Shown here: positions 8,004 to 16,633 of the stretch, piece by piece
Position numbering within the stretch: position 1 is the stretch's first letter
Layout: every line of letters begins with the position of its first letter
NCBI GenBank assembly: GCA_964597495.1
Contig: CAZQYC010000002.1
Span: 1-64,000, forward strand
DNA length: 64,000 nt
Origin: CAZQYC01 sp964597495
Lineage (GTDB): Bacteria > Pseudomonadota > Gammaproteobacteria > Steroidobacterales > Steroidobacteraceae
Reading direction: 5' to 3'
The notes under the pieces: model-generated
What the model saw: the letters and a program-made list of their open reading frames with translations, nothing else
The model's database searches: none
What the model was told of the DNA's origin: nothing
Position numbers and translations under genes: made by a program

Positions 8004-8524
8004 TGGCGAACCGGTTAGACGACATCACCGTTCGTGCCGCCGATATTCGTCTGCTCGTTCTCGACGTGGATGGCGTGCTCACGGACGGACGCCTTTACTT
8101 CTCGGCACGCGGCGAGGAAATGAAATGTTTTCACGTTCGCGACGGCGCCGGGATCGTGCAGTTATTGCGCGCAGGCGTGCAGGTGGCGATCATTTCGGGC
8201 CGACAGTCGCAAGCCGTCGAACACCGCGCCGCGGAACTCGGAATCGCGTTCGTCCGTCAAGGCATCGACGACAAACTCGCGGCCTTGCGCGAACTATTGG
8301 CGAAACTCAACTTGCAACCGGGAAACATCGCTTGCATGGGCGACGACAGCGCCGACTTACCCGTCATGGCAGTGGCACGCTTAGCAATCTCGGTAGCGGA
8401 CGGGCATGACTCCGCGAAAACGGTCGCGCACTTCGTGACTGCGTCGCCCGGCGGCCAAGGCGCCGTCCGTGAAGTTTGCGATCTTATCCTTGCGGCACGG
8501 AGCGGCAGAGCGCTCGCCTCATGA
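8003..8524 (+). CDS. kdsC: 3-deoxy-D-manno-octulosonate 8-phosphate phosphatase KdsC
   Basis: 173 residues. HAD-superfamily phosphatase that dephosphorylates Kdo-8-P. Motif I is LLVLDVDGVLTDG with the nucleophilic Asp, motif II is the serine in VAIISGRQS, and motif IV is CMGDDSADLPVM. Small, cap-less KdsC size. A GTG one codon earlier is possible, but the ATG at 8003 overlaps the kdsD stop and gives the usual coupling. Its own stop overlaps the next start (ATGA). Confidence 0.95.
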   Translation: MANRLDDITVRAADIRLLVLDVDGVLTDGRLYFSARGEEMKCFHVRDGAGIVQLLRAGVQVAIISGRQSQAVEHRAAELGIAFVRQGIDDKLAALRELLAKLNLQPGNIACMGDDSADLPVMAVARLAISVADGHDSAKTVAHFVTASPGGQGAVREVCDLILAARSGRALAS

Positions 8525-9672
8525 GCAGCAACGCATTGAACTATCTCGCTCTACTTGCCGCTCTGGTGGTGGGCTACGGTTTTTTTGTCGGCAGCACGGA
8601 TACCGATCTCGCCGTGAATAACGTAACCGGCGAATTGCAAGGGTATTATCTGCGCGACGCCATCATCACCGAGACGACCAGTTCCGGGGCACCTCTATTT
8701 CGCATCGCCGCCGCCGACGTCGCGCAGAATCTCAAGGACGACAGTGTCGCGCTGACCGGCCTTCGCGTCGATTACTTGAAGCCTACTAAAGAGTCGCCGC
8801 GCGAAAGCGCAGCCGAAACAGATCTGCAAAAAGCGGCGCACTGGGTCCTCAATTCGGACGCCGGCACGGCTTTCGACAATTTCCGCAGGCTAGCGCTGCG
8901 CGGCAACGTTCAAGCGCATAACCTCGGTGCAACCTCCGCCATCGTACTCGACTCGCCCTCGCTCGACGTCGACACGGTCAAGGAGACGGCAAGCTCGGAG
9001 GACACCGTTCAAATCGGCATCGATCGCAGCACGGTGACCGGCCGCGGATTATTCGCCGATTTAAATCGCGAACGATTTTCGCTGGCATCGAACATCGGGC
9101 TTAGGCTTGCACAAATAGAAAAAACGGCGGCCGGCTCCTCGTCCGTGCAGATTCCGGAAAGCTTCGATGCCAAGTCTTTTTCTTACGCGGACAACAACCT
9201 AACGATGCTGGACGTCGTGAGCAAATCGCCGCCCTTCGTTAAGGCTCAGCGCTTGAAAGCATCGGGTCGCGATATCGCGAACAACAAAATCGAGATGCAG
9301 GGCGCCGTTTCGGTCGAATTGCCGAAAAGCGGTTCGCTCACGGCCGACACCGCCATCGTCACGCTGCGCAATCGGAGCGTTTCGCGAGCCTATGCCGCCG
9401 CCGACAGTCCGGATAAGTTCGTCGAATTCCAGCATCGCGCCAAAGAGAGCGGCAAGACCGTTCGCGGGCGGGCGGCAACGATCGACTACGACGTGGAACA
9501 GTCCGTCCTGCACTTGCGAGGGAACGTTTGGCTCAGCGACGAGCGCGGCGAGTGGACCATGGAAGAGCTGGATTACAACCTCGCGACCGAAGCATGGCAA
9601 GGTACGAAACTCAAAGCCACGTTAAAGCGTCGACCGAAATCCACCGCCATTCCCGCTACCGATAACCCATGA
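8521..9672 (+). CDS. LPS export bridge: LptC-LptA fusion protein
   Basis: 383 residues from the ATG at 8521, in an ATGA overlap with kdsC. Residues 1-25 are a single membrane anchor. Residues about 30-195 are a complete LptC domain (YYLRDAIITETTSSG..., TAFDNFRRLALRGNVQAHN). Residues about 210-375 look like a complete LptA/OstA-like domain (NKIEMQGAVSVEL, LTADTAIVTLRNRSV, VRGRAATIDYDVEQSVLHL then GNVWLSD), with no second signal peptide. LptC and LptA are normally separate proteins of about 190 and 185 residues; here one ORF of about their summed length fills the slot between kdsC and lptB. The continuous frame is seen directly; the second domain call rests on motif similarity. Confidence 0.8.
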   Translation: MSSNALNYLALLAALVVGYGFFVGSTDTDLAVNNVTGELQGYYLRDAIITETTSSGAPLFRIAAADVAQNLKDDSVALTGLRVDYLKPTKESPRESAAETDLQKAAHWVLNSDAGTAFDNFRRLALRGNVQAHNLGATSAIVLDSPSLDVDTVKETASSEDTVQIGIDRSTVTGRGLFADLNRERFSLASNIGLRLAQIEKTAAGSSSVQIPESFDAKSFSYADNNLTMLDVVSKSPPFVKAQRLKASGRDIANNKIEMQGAVSVELPKSGSLTADTAIVTLRNRSVSRAYAAADSPDKFVEFQHRAKESGKTVRGRAATIDYDVEQSVLHLRGNVWLSDERGEWTMEELDYNLATEAWQGTKLKATLKRRPKSTAIPATDNP

Positions 9673-10394
9673 GTCAACTGCGCGTCGAAGGGCTGGCAAA
9701 ACGTTACAAGTCGAGGCAGGTCGTCAATGACCTGTCGTTGCAGGTGGGAAGCGGCGAGGTCGTCGGCCTGTTGGGCCCGAATGGTGCCGGTAAGACCACG
9801 GCCTTCTACATGATCGTCGGCCTGGTCCGCACCAACGGGGGCAAGATTTGGCTCGACGATCAAGAAATATCCCGTCTGCCCATGCATCGCCGCGCGCGAT
9901 TGGGCGTGGGCTACCTACCCCAGGAACCGTCGGTCTTCCGCAAGCTAAGCGTCGAGGAAAATTTACGCTCGGTATTGGAACTTCGCGCCGACCTGGATGA
10001 AGACCAACGCGAGCGCCAACTCACTTCTCTGTTGGAGGAATTGCACATAGGGCATATCCGCAACAATTTGGGGCAAAGCCTGTCGGGCGGCGAACGGCGG
10101 CGCGTCGAAATCGCTCGCGCACTGGCCACCAACCCGAGATTCATCCTGCTCGATGAGCCGTTCGCGGGTGTCGATCCTATTTCCGTCCTCGATATCCAGC
10201 GGATCGTCAAACATTTGAGCGGCAGGAACATCGGCGTACTGATTACCGACCACAATGTCCGTGAAACGCTCGGCATTTGCGACCGCGCGTACATCGTCAG
10301 TAACGGCTCGGCGATCGCCTCTGGAACTGCGCAGGAAATCCTTGCCAACGCCCAAGTCCGTGAGGTGTACTTAGGCCAGGATTTCAAACTGTAA
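9669..10394 (+). CDS. lptB: LPS export ABC transporter ATP-binding protein LptB
   Basis: 241 residues. The cytoplasmic ATPase of the LptB2FGC inner-membrane complex that extracts LPS. Walker A is GLLGPNGAGKTT, the signature is QSLSGGERRRVEIARAL, Walker B is FILLDEPFAGVDP and the switch histidine is in ITDHNVRETL. The FAGVDP form and the GGERRR signature are typical of LptB. Overlaps the fusion gene by ATGA. lptF and lptG are not in the window, as is usual because they lie elsewhere. Confidence 0.97.
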   Translation: MSQLRVEGLAKRYKSRQVVNDLSLQVGSGEVVGLLGPNGAGKTTAFYMIVGLVRTNGGKIWLDDQEISRLPMHRRARLGVGYLPQEPSVFRKLSVEENLRSVLELRADLDEDQRERQLTSLLEELHIGHIRNNLGQSLSGGERRRVEIARALATNPRFILLDEPFAGVDPISVLDIQRIVKHLSGRNIGVLITDHNVRETLGICDRAYIVSNGSAIASGTAQEILANAQVREVYLGQDFKL

Positions 10395-10395
10395 T

Positions 10396-10497
10396 GGCCA
10401 GGGCTAAGAGTTAGCGGTTAGTGGTTAGCCGGAACGATTATTCGCACGTGGAGCAGGTTGAGTCGCTGAGTCTTTAGCCCGCTAACGCCTAGCCGCC
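10396..10497. repeat. Heptad inverted repeat, TTAG variant
   Basis: Left arm 10401-10432 reads GGGCTAAGAGTTAGC then GGTTAGTGGTTAGCCGG, with a seven-base period (TTAGNGG). The right arm 10468-10497 contains TTAGCCCGCTAACGCCTAGCC. The GCTAAGNGTTAGCGG portion pairs across the element. Lies between lptB and rpoN. The unit differs from the CTAGCNN copies but the period and layout are the same. Confidence 0.6.
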
Positions 10498-10519
10498 ATT
10501 TCTAACGCCGATCTTCCTA

Positions 10520-11971
10520 ATGCTCAAACCCGCTCTGCAACTCAAACTTGGTCAGCAATTGACCATGACGCCGCAACTGCAGCAGGCCATTCGCCTATTG
10601 CAACTTCCGGTACTTGAGTTGCAAGCGCAAATTCAGGAAGCCCTCGAGACCAACGTCATGTTGGAGGCGGAGGAGGAAGAAACGCCCACCGTCGACACCG
10701 CAGAACTGCCGACGCTCAACTACGAACAGCGGCAAGAGCGCGTCGAAGCGGCCGAGACGCGCGAAGCGGAACCGCAAGTCGAGGCGGTGGACGACACCGA
10801 ATGGACCGACAGTCAATCGGCCGGCCCTTCCGAAACGCCATGGTCGGGCGATGGCGATCGAGCCGATGAGTTCGGCGACACCCGCGGCGAAACGCTGCAC
10901 GAACATCTTCTTTGGCAGCTGCAGATGTCGCGCCTCGTCGAGCACGACCGCAAATTGGGCATTGCCATCATCGACGCCATCAACGATGACGGTTATTTAA
11001 CGGAAACCCTGGAAGCCATCGTGCAAAATTTGCTTCCGGAAACCGAAACGACGGCGGATGAAGTCGCCGCCGTCTTGGGCCACATTCAAGCGATGGACCC
11101 TGCCGGCGTGGGTGCGCGTTCGGTGGGCGAGTGCATCGAGCTCCAAATTCGTCAATTGCAGGACGACACGCCCGGAAAAGAGATCGCCATTCAGATTGCA
11201 CGCCAATATTTGCCCGAAGTCGCGCAACAGCAATTTGGCTTATTGCGCCGCCAATTGCGCGTCACCGAAGAGGAACTCGAGCATGCGTTGGCGTTGGTGC
11301 GCGCCTGCCAGCCGCGCCCCGGCGCGAGCATCTACTCGGCGCCGGCCGAATACGTAGTTCCCGACGTTTTCGTGCGTCGCACGGAACACGGCTGGGCCGT
11401 TGAGGTCAATCCAGCTACGCTGCCGAAAATTCGCGTCAACCAAAGCTATGCCAGCTTGCTTAACCGCTCCAACGACCACGCCATGCTGCGTACGCAGCTT
11501 CAAGAGGCGCGCTGGCTCATCCGCAGCCTTGAAATCCGCAACGAGACGCTATTGAAAGTGGCCATGTGCATTGTGCAGCGGCAATCGGCCTTTCTCGATC
11601 ACGGCGAGGAACACATGCAGCCGATGATCTTGAAAGACGTCGCAGAGGCCATCGAGATGCACGAGTCGACCGTGTCGCGAGTGACCACCAATAAGTACAT
11701 GCACACGCCGCGCGGCGTCATCGAATTCCGGTATTTCTTCTCCAGTCACGTGTCCGGGCATGACGGCTCGGAACTCTCGTCGACGGCGATTCGAGCGCGA
11801 ATCAAGAAATTGATTGCGCAGGAAGATACCAACAAGCCGTTGTCCGACAGCCGAATCGCGGAAATTCTGTCGGAGGAAGGCGCGCAGGTGGCGCGCCGCA
11901 CCGTCGCAAAATACCGTGAGGCGCTCGGCATTGCCCCATCGAGCGAGCGCAAACGGGCGGCAAATCGATGA
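10520..11971 (+). CDS. rpoN: RNA polymerase sigma-54 factor
   Basis: 483 residues. Alternative sigma factor that works with AAA+ enhancer-binding proteins at -24/-12 promoters. Region I at the N-terminus is glutamine- and leucine-rich (LGQQLTMTPQLQQAIRLLQ), region II is acidic (about 50-120), then the core-binding domain, the helix-turn-helix region (LKDVAEAIEMHESTVSRVT) and the RpoN box ARRTVAKYREALGIAPS. Full length. Separated from lptB by a repeat element and followed by hpf, the common order. Confidence 0.97.
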   Translation: MLKPALQLKLGQQLTMTPQLQQAIRLLQLPVLELQAQIQEALETNVMLEAEEEETPTVDTAELPTLNYEQRQERVEAAETREAEPQVEAVDDTEWTDSQSAGPSETPWSGDGDRADEFGDTRGETLHEHLLWQLQMSRLVEHDRKLGIAIIDAINDDGYLTETLEAIVQNLLPETETTADEVAAVLGHIQAMDPAGVGARSVGECIELQIRQLQDDTPGKEIAIQIARQYLPEVAQQQFGLLRRQLRVTEEELEHALALVRACQPRPGASIYSAPAEYVVPDVFVRRTEHGWAVEVNPATLPKIRVNQSYASLLNRSNDHAMLRTQLQEARWLIRSLEIRNETLLKVAMCIVQRQSAFLDHGEEHMQPMILKDVAEAIEMHESTVSRVTTNKYMHTPRGVIEFRYFFSSHVSGHDGSELSSTAIRARIKKLIAQEDTNKPLSDSRIAEILSEEGAQVARRTVAKYREALGIAPSSERKRAANR

Positions 11972-12042
11972 AACTTTGGGGTATTGGCAACGGTTAAACC
12001 GTTTCTTGGGTTCCTGCGGAACGATTACGAGGAGACGCTGTT

Positions 12043-12366
12043 ATGCAATTGAACGTCACTGGCCATCATGTCGAAGTCACCGCGTCCATGAAAGGCTATG
12101 TCGAGAAGAAACTCGACCGCATCGTGCGCCACTCCGATCACGTGATGGACGTTCACTGCATCCTAACGGTGGAAAAATTGCGCCATAAAGCCGAAGCAAC
12201 CGTAAAACTGAACGGCGGTACCGTCTATGCCGACGCCGTCGACGACGACATGTATGCCGCCATCGACGCCCTTGCCGACAAACTCGACCGTGGCGTCAAG
12301 AAGCACAAAGAGAAACTGAGTGACCATCATGCGTTGGAAGCGCAGAAGGGGAAGAATGGGCACTGA
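12043..12366 (+). CDS. hpf: Ribosome hibernation promoting factor (short HPF/YfiA family)
   Basis: 107 residues, the short type without the C-terminal dimerisation domain. Binds the 30S decoding region and inactivates or dimerises ribosomes in stationary phase. Family features: MQLNVTGHHVEVTASMKGYVEKKL, AEATVKLNGGTVYADAVDDDMYAAID and LADKLDRGVKKHKEKL. A clear AGGAGA lies upstream of the ATG. Its position after rpoN is standard. The next gene in most relatives would be ptsN or hprK, absent here. Confidence 0.95.
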   Translation: MQLNVTGHHVEVTASMKGYVEKKLDRIVRHSDHVMDVHCILTVEKLRHKAEATVKLNGGTVYADAVDDDMYAAIDALADKLDRGVKKHKEKLSDHHALEAQKGKNGH

Positions 12367-12492
12367 GCTAGCGCTGGCCAACGGGCTAACTGGCCGCTAG
12401 CAAACTGGCCAGAGCGCTTCGCAGAACGTTATATGCCGCAACTTTTCATCTTTTCTGGCCAGCGGCCAGTTAGCCAGTTGGCCAGTTAGCCG
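12365..12492. repeat. Heptad inverted repeat, GGCCAG/TTAGCCA variant
   Basis: Left arm about 12373-12413 contains GGCCAACGGGCTAACTGGCC and ends CTGGCCAGAG; right arm 12455-12492 begins TTCTGGCCAGCGGCC and continues AGTTAGCCAGTTGGCC. A 23-nt stretch pairs with a single mismatch. The inner ends CTGGCCAGA/TCTGGCCAG parallel the CTAGCCAGA/TCTGGCTAG ends of other copies. Occupies the hpf-rapZ gap, where ptsN or hprK would be expected. Confidence 0.7.
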
Positions 12493-12500
12493 CGTCGTTT

Positions 12501-13364
12501 ATGCGTCTCGTCCTCATCAGCGGCCTATCCGGTTCCGGCAAGAGCGTGGCATTGCACATGCTCGAAGACCTTGATTACTACTGCGTCGACAATATTCCCG
12601 CCGGTCTCTTGACGGAATTCATCGCCCATACAGTGCGTTCAGGCGAAAGCACGTACCGCCACACTGCCGTGGGAGTGGATGCGCGCAATCGCCCCAGCGA
12701 GATCGCGTCCGTTCCGAAACTCATCGACGAACTTCGGTCGGCCGGTCTTGCTTGCGACGTCGTCTTTCTTCGTTCCGACGACGACACGTTGTTCAAACGA
12801 TATAGCGAAACACGCCGCCGCCACCCCCTCAGCCGTGAAGGCTTGGGGCTGGCCGAAGCCATTACGCAAGAACGGGAATTGCTCAAACCCATTGCCGGCG
12901 CAGCCGATCTGGTCATCGACACCACTCGGACCAGCGTTCATGAGCTGCGCGAACTGATTCGCCAGCGCGTCGGCGCGCGCACCGAAGGTCGCATGTCGAT
13001 CCTGTTCGAATCGTTTGCCTATCGCCAAGGCATTCCCGGCGACGCCGACTTCGTCTTCGATGCACGCAGCCTGCCCAATCCCTACTGGGAACCGGGCCTG
13101 TCCTCACTCACCGGGCGCGATACCGCAGTGGTCGAATTCCTCGAACGGCACGAACCCGTTACGCGATTGATCGGCGATATCACGCGATTCCTGGAATATT
13201 GGATTCCCGACATGATGCGAACCAACCGCAGCTATCTAACGATTGCCATCGGCTGCACCGGCGGACAGCATCGATCCGTCTATTTGGTCGACCGCCTCGC
13301 CAATCACTTCAGCAAGAAATACCCTTCCGTATTGGCGAAACATCACGTCGTCGGAAAACAATAG
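12501..13364 (+). CDS. rapZ: RNase adapter protein RapZ (P-loop YvcJ family)
   Basis: 287 residues. Nucleotide- and RNA-binding adapter that, in enterobacteria, presents the small RNA GlmZ to RNase E and so tunes GlmS. Walker A is LISGLSGSGKSVALH; FLRSDDDTLFKRYSETRRRHPL and the C-terminal FDARSLPNPYWEPGL and IGCTGGQHRSVYL segments are strongly conserved in the family. The C-terminal domain lacks an obvious basic tail; whether it binds RNA here is unknown. Starts right after a repeat element. Confidence 0.95.
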   Translation: MRLVLISGLSGSGKSVALHMLEDLDYYCVDNIPAGLLTEFIAHTVRSGESTYRHTAVGVDARNRPSEIASVPKLIDELRSAGLACDVVFLRSDDDTLFKRYSETRRRHPLSREGLGLAEAITQERELLKPIAGAADLVIDTTRTSVHELRELIRQRVGARTEGRMSILFESFAYRQGIPGDADFVFDARSLPNPYWEPGLSSLTGRDTAVVEFLERHEPVTRLIGDITRFLEYWIPDMMRTNRSYLTIAIGCTGGQHRSVYLVDRLANHFSKKYPSVLAKHHVVGKQ

Positions 13365-13384
13365 CGCGGCGAGCGTTCGACTGC

Positions 13385-13437
13385 TTCGCTCGCTAGCGAC
13401 CAGTGGCTAGCCACTTTCGCATAGCGACCGGCTACAC
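13385..13437. repeat. Degenerate CTAG-type repeat remnant
   Basis: Between rapZ and mgtE: CTCGCTAGCGACCAGTGGC then TAGCCACTTTCGCATAGCGACCGG. It holds CTAGC units with some inverted symmetry (AGTGGCTAGCCACT is a perfect palindrome), but only one partial arm pair. May be a remnant of the heptad family. Confidence 0.4.
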
Positions 13438-13445
13438 TGCGCGCA

Positions 13446-14798
13446 ATGACCGAAGCGAAAACCAAACCGTTGGATCGACTCACTGCGTTGCGCGCTGCGC
13501 TGGAACGCAAGGGTTCGCTGCGTCGCGCGCAGCGGATGATCAATTCCATGCATGCCGCCGAGATCGCCTCGCTCCTCGAATCGCTGCCGCCGGCCAAACG
13601 CGAAATCGTGTGGGGATTTGTCGACCCCGAATTGGAAGGCGATGTTCTCATCGAACTCCACGAAGAAGTGCGAGCTGATTTGATAGGCGGCATGGATGCC
13701 GAGGAATTGATCGCTGCGACCGAAGACATGGAGGTGGACGATCTGGCGGATCTCTTCGGCGATTTGCCGGAAGCCGTTAACGAACGCGTCTTGCGATCGA
13801 TGGATACGCAGGATCGCGAACGTCTTAAGACCGTATTGAGCTACGAACAAGACACGGCCGGCGGATTGATGAACACCGATACCGTGAGCCTCCGTCCGGA
13901 CGTGACATTGGAAGTCGTCATACGTTATCTGCGCATGCGCGGCGAGCTGCCGGACCGAACCGATCGACTGTTCGTGGTGAACCGCGACGATCGCTACCTG
14001 GGCGCGCTCGACGTGACGCGCCTGCTTACCGACGACCCCGATCGTGTCGTCGCGGAAGTCATGGATTCGAGCATCGCCGGACTCCCTGCGGACATGCCGG
14101 CCGCCGACGTGACCAAGCTCTTCGAAAATCGCGACTTGATCTCGGCGGCCGTGGTCGCGCCGGACGGCAAACTGCTCGGCCGTATCACCATCGACGATGT
14201 CGTGGACGTGATCCGCGAGCAGGCGGATCACTCGGTAAAGTCGCTGGCCAACCTGCAAGACGAAGAAGATTTATTTTCCGGCGTGGTGCCGAGCACGCGC
14301 CGCCGCGGTGTTTGGCTGGGCGTCAACTTGATCACCGCATTTCTCGCCTCCGGTGTCGTCGCCATCTTCGAAAACACGATCGACCGGGTGGTTGCCCTCG
14401 CCGTCCTCATGCCGATCGTCGCAAGCATGGGCGGCATCGCCGGCACGCAAACCGTCACGCTCATCGTGCGCGGTTTAGCGCTCGGGCAAGTGAGCTGGAC
14501 CAATACGCGCTGGCTGCTACTTAAGGAATTATCGGTGGCTGCGTTGAACGGCATCGTCTGGGCAGCCGTGGTCGGCCTGTATACCTATTCGATTTACCGC
14601 ACCTGGAAACTGTCCGGCATTATTTTCGCCGCACTCATTATCAATCTATTGGCGGCCGCGATTGTCGGCGTCACCGTACCGCTTCTGTTGAAGAAAATCC
14701 GCGTCGATCCCGCCCTTGCGAGCGGCGTCATCCTCACTACGTTCACGGACTGCATCGGCTTTGCGGCGTTGCTCGGGCTGGGAGCGATGATTCTGTAA
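13446..14798 (+). CDS. mgtE: Magnesium transporter MgtE
   Basis: 450 residues, full length. Mg2+ channel gated by cytosolic Mg2+. Order: N-terminal superhelical domain (about 10-125), two CBS domains (about 135-255), connecting helix, then five membrane helices from about residue 280. The pore region shows VLMPIVASMGGIAGTQ, and the last helix has the DCIGFAALLGLG acidic residue. Followed by a CTAG repeat; no Mg-sensing riboswitch was recognised in the short upstream gap. Confidence 0.95.
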   Translation: MTEAKTKPLDRLTALRAALERKGSLRRAQRMINSMHAAEIASLLESLPPAKREIVWGFVDPELEGDVLIELHEEVRADLIGGMDAEELIAATEDMEVDDLADLFGDLPEAVNERVLRSMDTQDRERLKTVLSYEQDTAGGLMNTDTVSLRPDVTLEVVIRYLRMRGELPDRTDRLFVVNRDDRYLGALDVTRLLTDDPDRVVAEVMDSSIAGLPADMPAADVTKLFENRDLISAAVVAPDGKLLGRITIDDVVDVIREQADHSVKSLANLQDEEDLFSGVVPSTRRRGVWLGVNLITAFLASGVVAIFENTIDRVVALAVLMPIVASMGGIAGTQTVTLIVRGLALGQVSWTNTRWLLLKELSVAALNGIVWAAVVGLYTYSIYRTWKLSGIIFAALIINLLAAAIVGVTVPLLLKKIRVDPALASGVILTTFTDCIGFAALLGLGAMIL

Positions 14799-14800
14799 GA

Positions 14801-14904
14801 GAAGCTCCTAGACCCTAGCTACTAGCCAGAAACTAGAGAGAATACATTGGGTGGCTGACGAATCCGTTTCTTGCTAGTAGCTAGGGGCTAGGAGCCAGCA
14901 GCTT
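14801..14904. repeat. CTAG-heptad inverted repeat between mgtE and an unknown gene
   Basis: Left arm 14801-14832 ends CCTAGCTACTAGCCAGAAA; right arm 14868-14904 begins TTTCTTGCTAGTAGCTAGG and continues GGCTAGGAGCCAGC. Reverse complement against left matches 27 of 29 over the best stretch. The right arm runs into the 3' end of the convergent gene and provides its stop codon (CTA, 14888-14890) and last codons. Confidence 0.8.
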
Positions 14905-15508
14905 GCGAAGCCACTCCCCCTTCCCAGCGTCCGCGAACGTGCAGAACCTCGATGGCCGCCGAGTGATCGACTGCGTTCAATTGCTTGACTTTCACTTGCA
15001 AGAAACTGACGGCGTCCGGTTTGCCGCAAAAGTAGAGGATCGAGCTGCGTTGCTCGTCCGTCGACACCTTAGGTACGAGGAAGCTGTTCTCCATGATTTC
15101 CTTCACCGCATCACCACATCTTGCCGTCGCGCCGCCTAAATCGATCTTGATGTGCGCAAAATCCTGGCCCGACTCGTTCTCGATGCCTTTCAACACTAGG
15201 CGCAATCGAGGCAGTCGTCCAAAAGTAAGATCGTTGAGATCGGCATACTCGCCCGACTTCATGTTTACGATTCGATGCAGGCGGTCGATGCGCTGCGTAT
15301 CGGTTAGGCGGACTGTCGGTGCGTTCGTGTAAACGAGTTCGCCGGATTCGGCACGGAGCTTGGTGTGTCCCGAGCTGGTTTGTCCTGACGTCGTCTTGGC
15401 GGCTCGCGATCCGTGTAACTTGTAAAACAAAAACGAACACAGAAGGACGGCCACAAGACAGAGCCTCCAAAGATCGATTCCCAACCAAGTGCTTTCAAGC
15501 AGATTCAC
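14888..15508 (-). CDS. Hypothetical membrane-anchored protein
   Basis: 206 residues with a GTG start (no ATG nearby). One hydrophobic segment near the N-terminus (about residues 12-28, LCLVAVLLCSFLFYKL), then a soluble part. The part after residue 55 resembles, in outline only, proteins that compare a term with its variance: TFGRLPRLRLVLKGIENESG, two cysteines (ATARCGDAV and LYFCGKPD). I do not recognise the family. The last residues (QAAGS) are encoded by a repeat arm, so the natural C-terminus may have been extended or replaced. Reading frame use is plausible but not certain. Confidence 0.6.
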   Translation of the reverse strand: MNLLESTWLGIDLWRLCLVAVLLCSFLFYKLHGSRAAKTTSGQTSSGHTKLRAESGELVYTNAPTVRLTDTQRIDRLHRIVNMKSGEYADLNDLTFGRLPRLRLVLKGIENESGQDFAHIKIDLGGATARCGDAVKEIMENSFLVPKVSTDEQRSSILYFCGKPDAVSFLQVKVKQLNAVDHSAAIEVLHVRGRWEGGVASQAAGS

Positions 15509-15604
15509 GGTAGTCTCGGTAACGCACGCAGATGTGCATCCTAGAGAGCATCCTAGTGATCCCGCCGCTTAGGATATTGCGGCGGAACACAGTTATTGTC
15601 GTTT

Positions 15605-15626
15605 AAGGGAGCACCGCAGCTCCCTT
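15605..15626. other. Perfect 8-bp hairpin upstream of the pseudouridine synthase
   Basis: AAGGGAGC, a six-base loop, then GCTCCCTT. It lies between the divergent unknown gene and the pseudouridine synthase, upstream of a TATACT sequence. Could be a regulatory hairpin or operator; no T-run follows. Confidence 0.4.
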
Positions 15627-15721
15627 ACTCCGAGTTGCTGAACGCGCTTGTGCAGCGAATTAACAGAATCGGTGTTTATACTGGCGACAATGCGACGCAC
15701 TTCTACTTCTTCCCTGCTGCG

Positions 15722-16627
15722 ATGAAACAACCGCCGGTAAAAAACGGCGTGGGCGCTAGTCGAGTCGCATTGCCGCTCGGACCGTGGCCGACGTGGCTCG
15801 ATTTCATGGTCGAGCGATTCCCCGCTATTCCACGCGAGGAATGGCTCGAGCGATTCGCGCGCGGCGACATATTGAACGAAGCCTGCAATCCCGTGACGGC
15901 ACATGCGGAATACCGTGCGCACGGTCACTTGCATTACTACCGGCGAATCGATCATGAGCCGCGCGTTCCCTTTGAAGAAACGGTGCTGTTCAGGGATGAG
16001 TATCTGGTGGTGGCCGACAAACCGCATTTCTTGCCCGTACTCTCGACAGGACGGTATGTGCGCGAATCCTTGTTGGTTCGACTGAAGGAAAAACTCGGTA
16101 TCGATTCGCTCGCGCCGCTCCATCGCATCGATCGCGATACCGCCGGTGTCGTTCTTTTCGCCATCCAACCTGCGACGCGTGGACGCTACATGGAGCTTTT
16201 TCGGCTACGTACAATTCGAAAATACTATGAAGCCATTGCCCCCCGCCGCTCCGACTTAACGTTGCCTTTGCTCTATCGCAACCGTTTGACGGAAAGCGCC
16301 GCCTTCATGCAAATGCACGCGGTCGAAGGAGAACCGAACGCCGAGACCAGAGTCGAGCTGCTCGAAGCGCGCGGTGACTTCGCTCGTTACGGGTTGGCGC
16401 CGATCACCGGCAAGCGCCATCAGTTGCGTGCGCACATGTCCGCTTTGGGCATTCCGATCGTCAACGATCGGATTTATCCCTGCTTGCTACCGGCATCTAA
16501 GACGCCTGCCGAGTTTGCCGAGGAATACATGAAGCCCTTGCAGTTACTCGCAAAGCGCGTGGAGTTCCTCGATCCGATTTCGAAAACACATCGATGTTTC
16601 GAGAGCCGACGAGCGTTGGAATGGTAG
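15722..16627 (+). CDS. RluA-family pseudouridine synthase
   Basis: 301 residues from the ATG at 15722. Isomerises uridine to pseudouridine in rRNA or tRNA. The catalytic motif is PLHRIDRDTAGVVLF with the conserved Asp; YLVVADKPHFLPVL is the first family motif and GKRHQLRAHMSALGIPIVND the third. An N-terminal S4-like stretch (WLDFMVERFPAIPREEWLERFARGDI) is present. The frame extends upstream to a TTG, but that part carries a hairpin and promoter-like sequence. The exact RNA target cannot be told. Confidence 0.9.
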   Translation: MKQPPVKNGVGASRVALPLGPWPTWLDFMVERFPAIPREEWLERFARGDILNEACNPVTAHAEYRAHGHLHYYRRIDHEPRVPFEETVLFRDEYLVVADKPHFLPVLSTGRYVRESLLVRLKEKLGIDSLAPLHRIDRDTAGVVLFAIQPATRGRYMELFRLRTIRKYYEAIAPRRSDLTLPLLYRNRLTESAAFMQMHAVEGEPNAETRVELLEARGDFARYGLAPITGKRHQLRAHMSALGIPIVNDRIYPCLLPASKTPAEFAEEYMKPLQLLAKRVEFLDPISKTHRCFESRRALEW

Positions 16628-16633
16628 CTCTGG

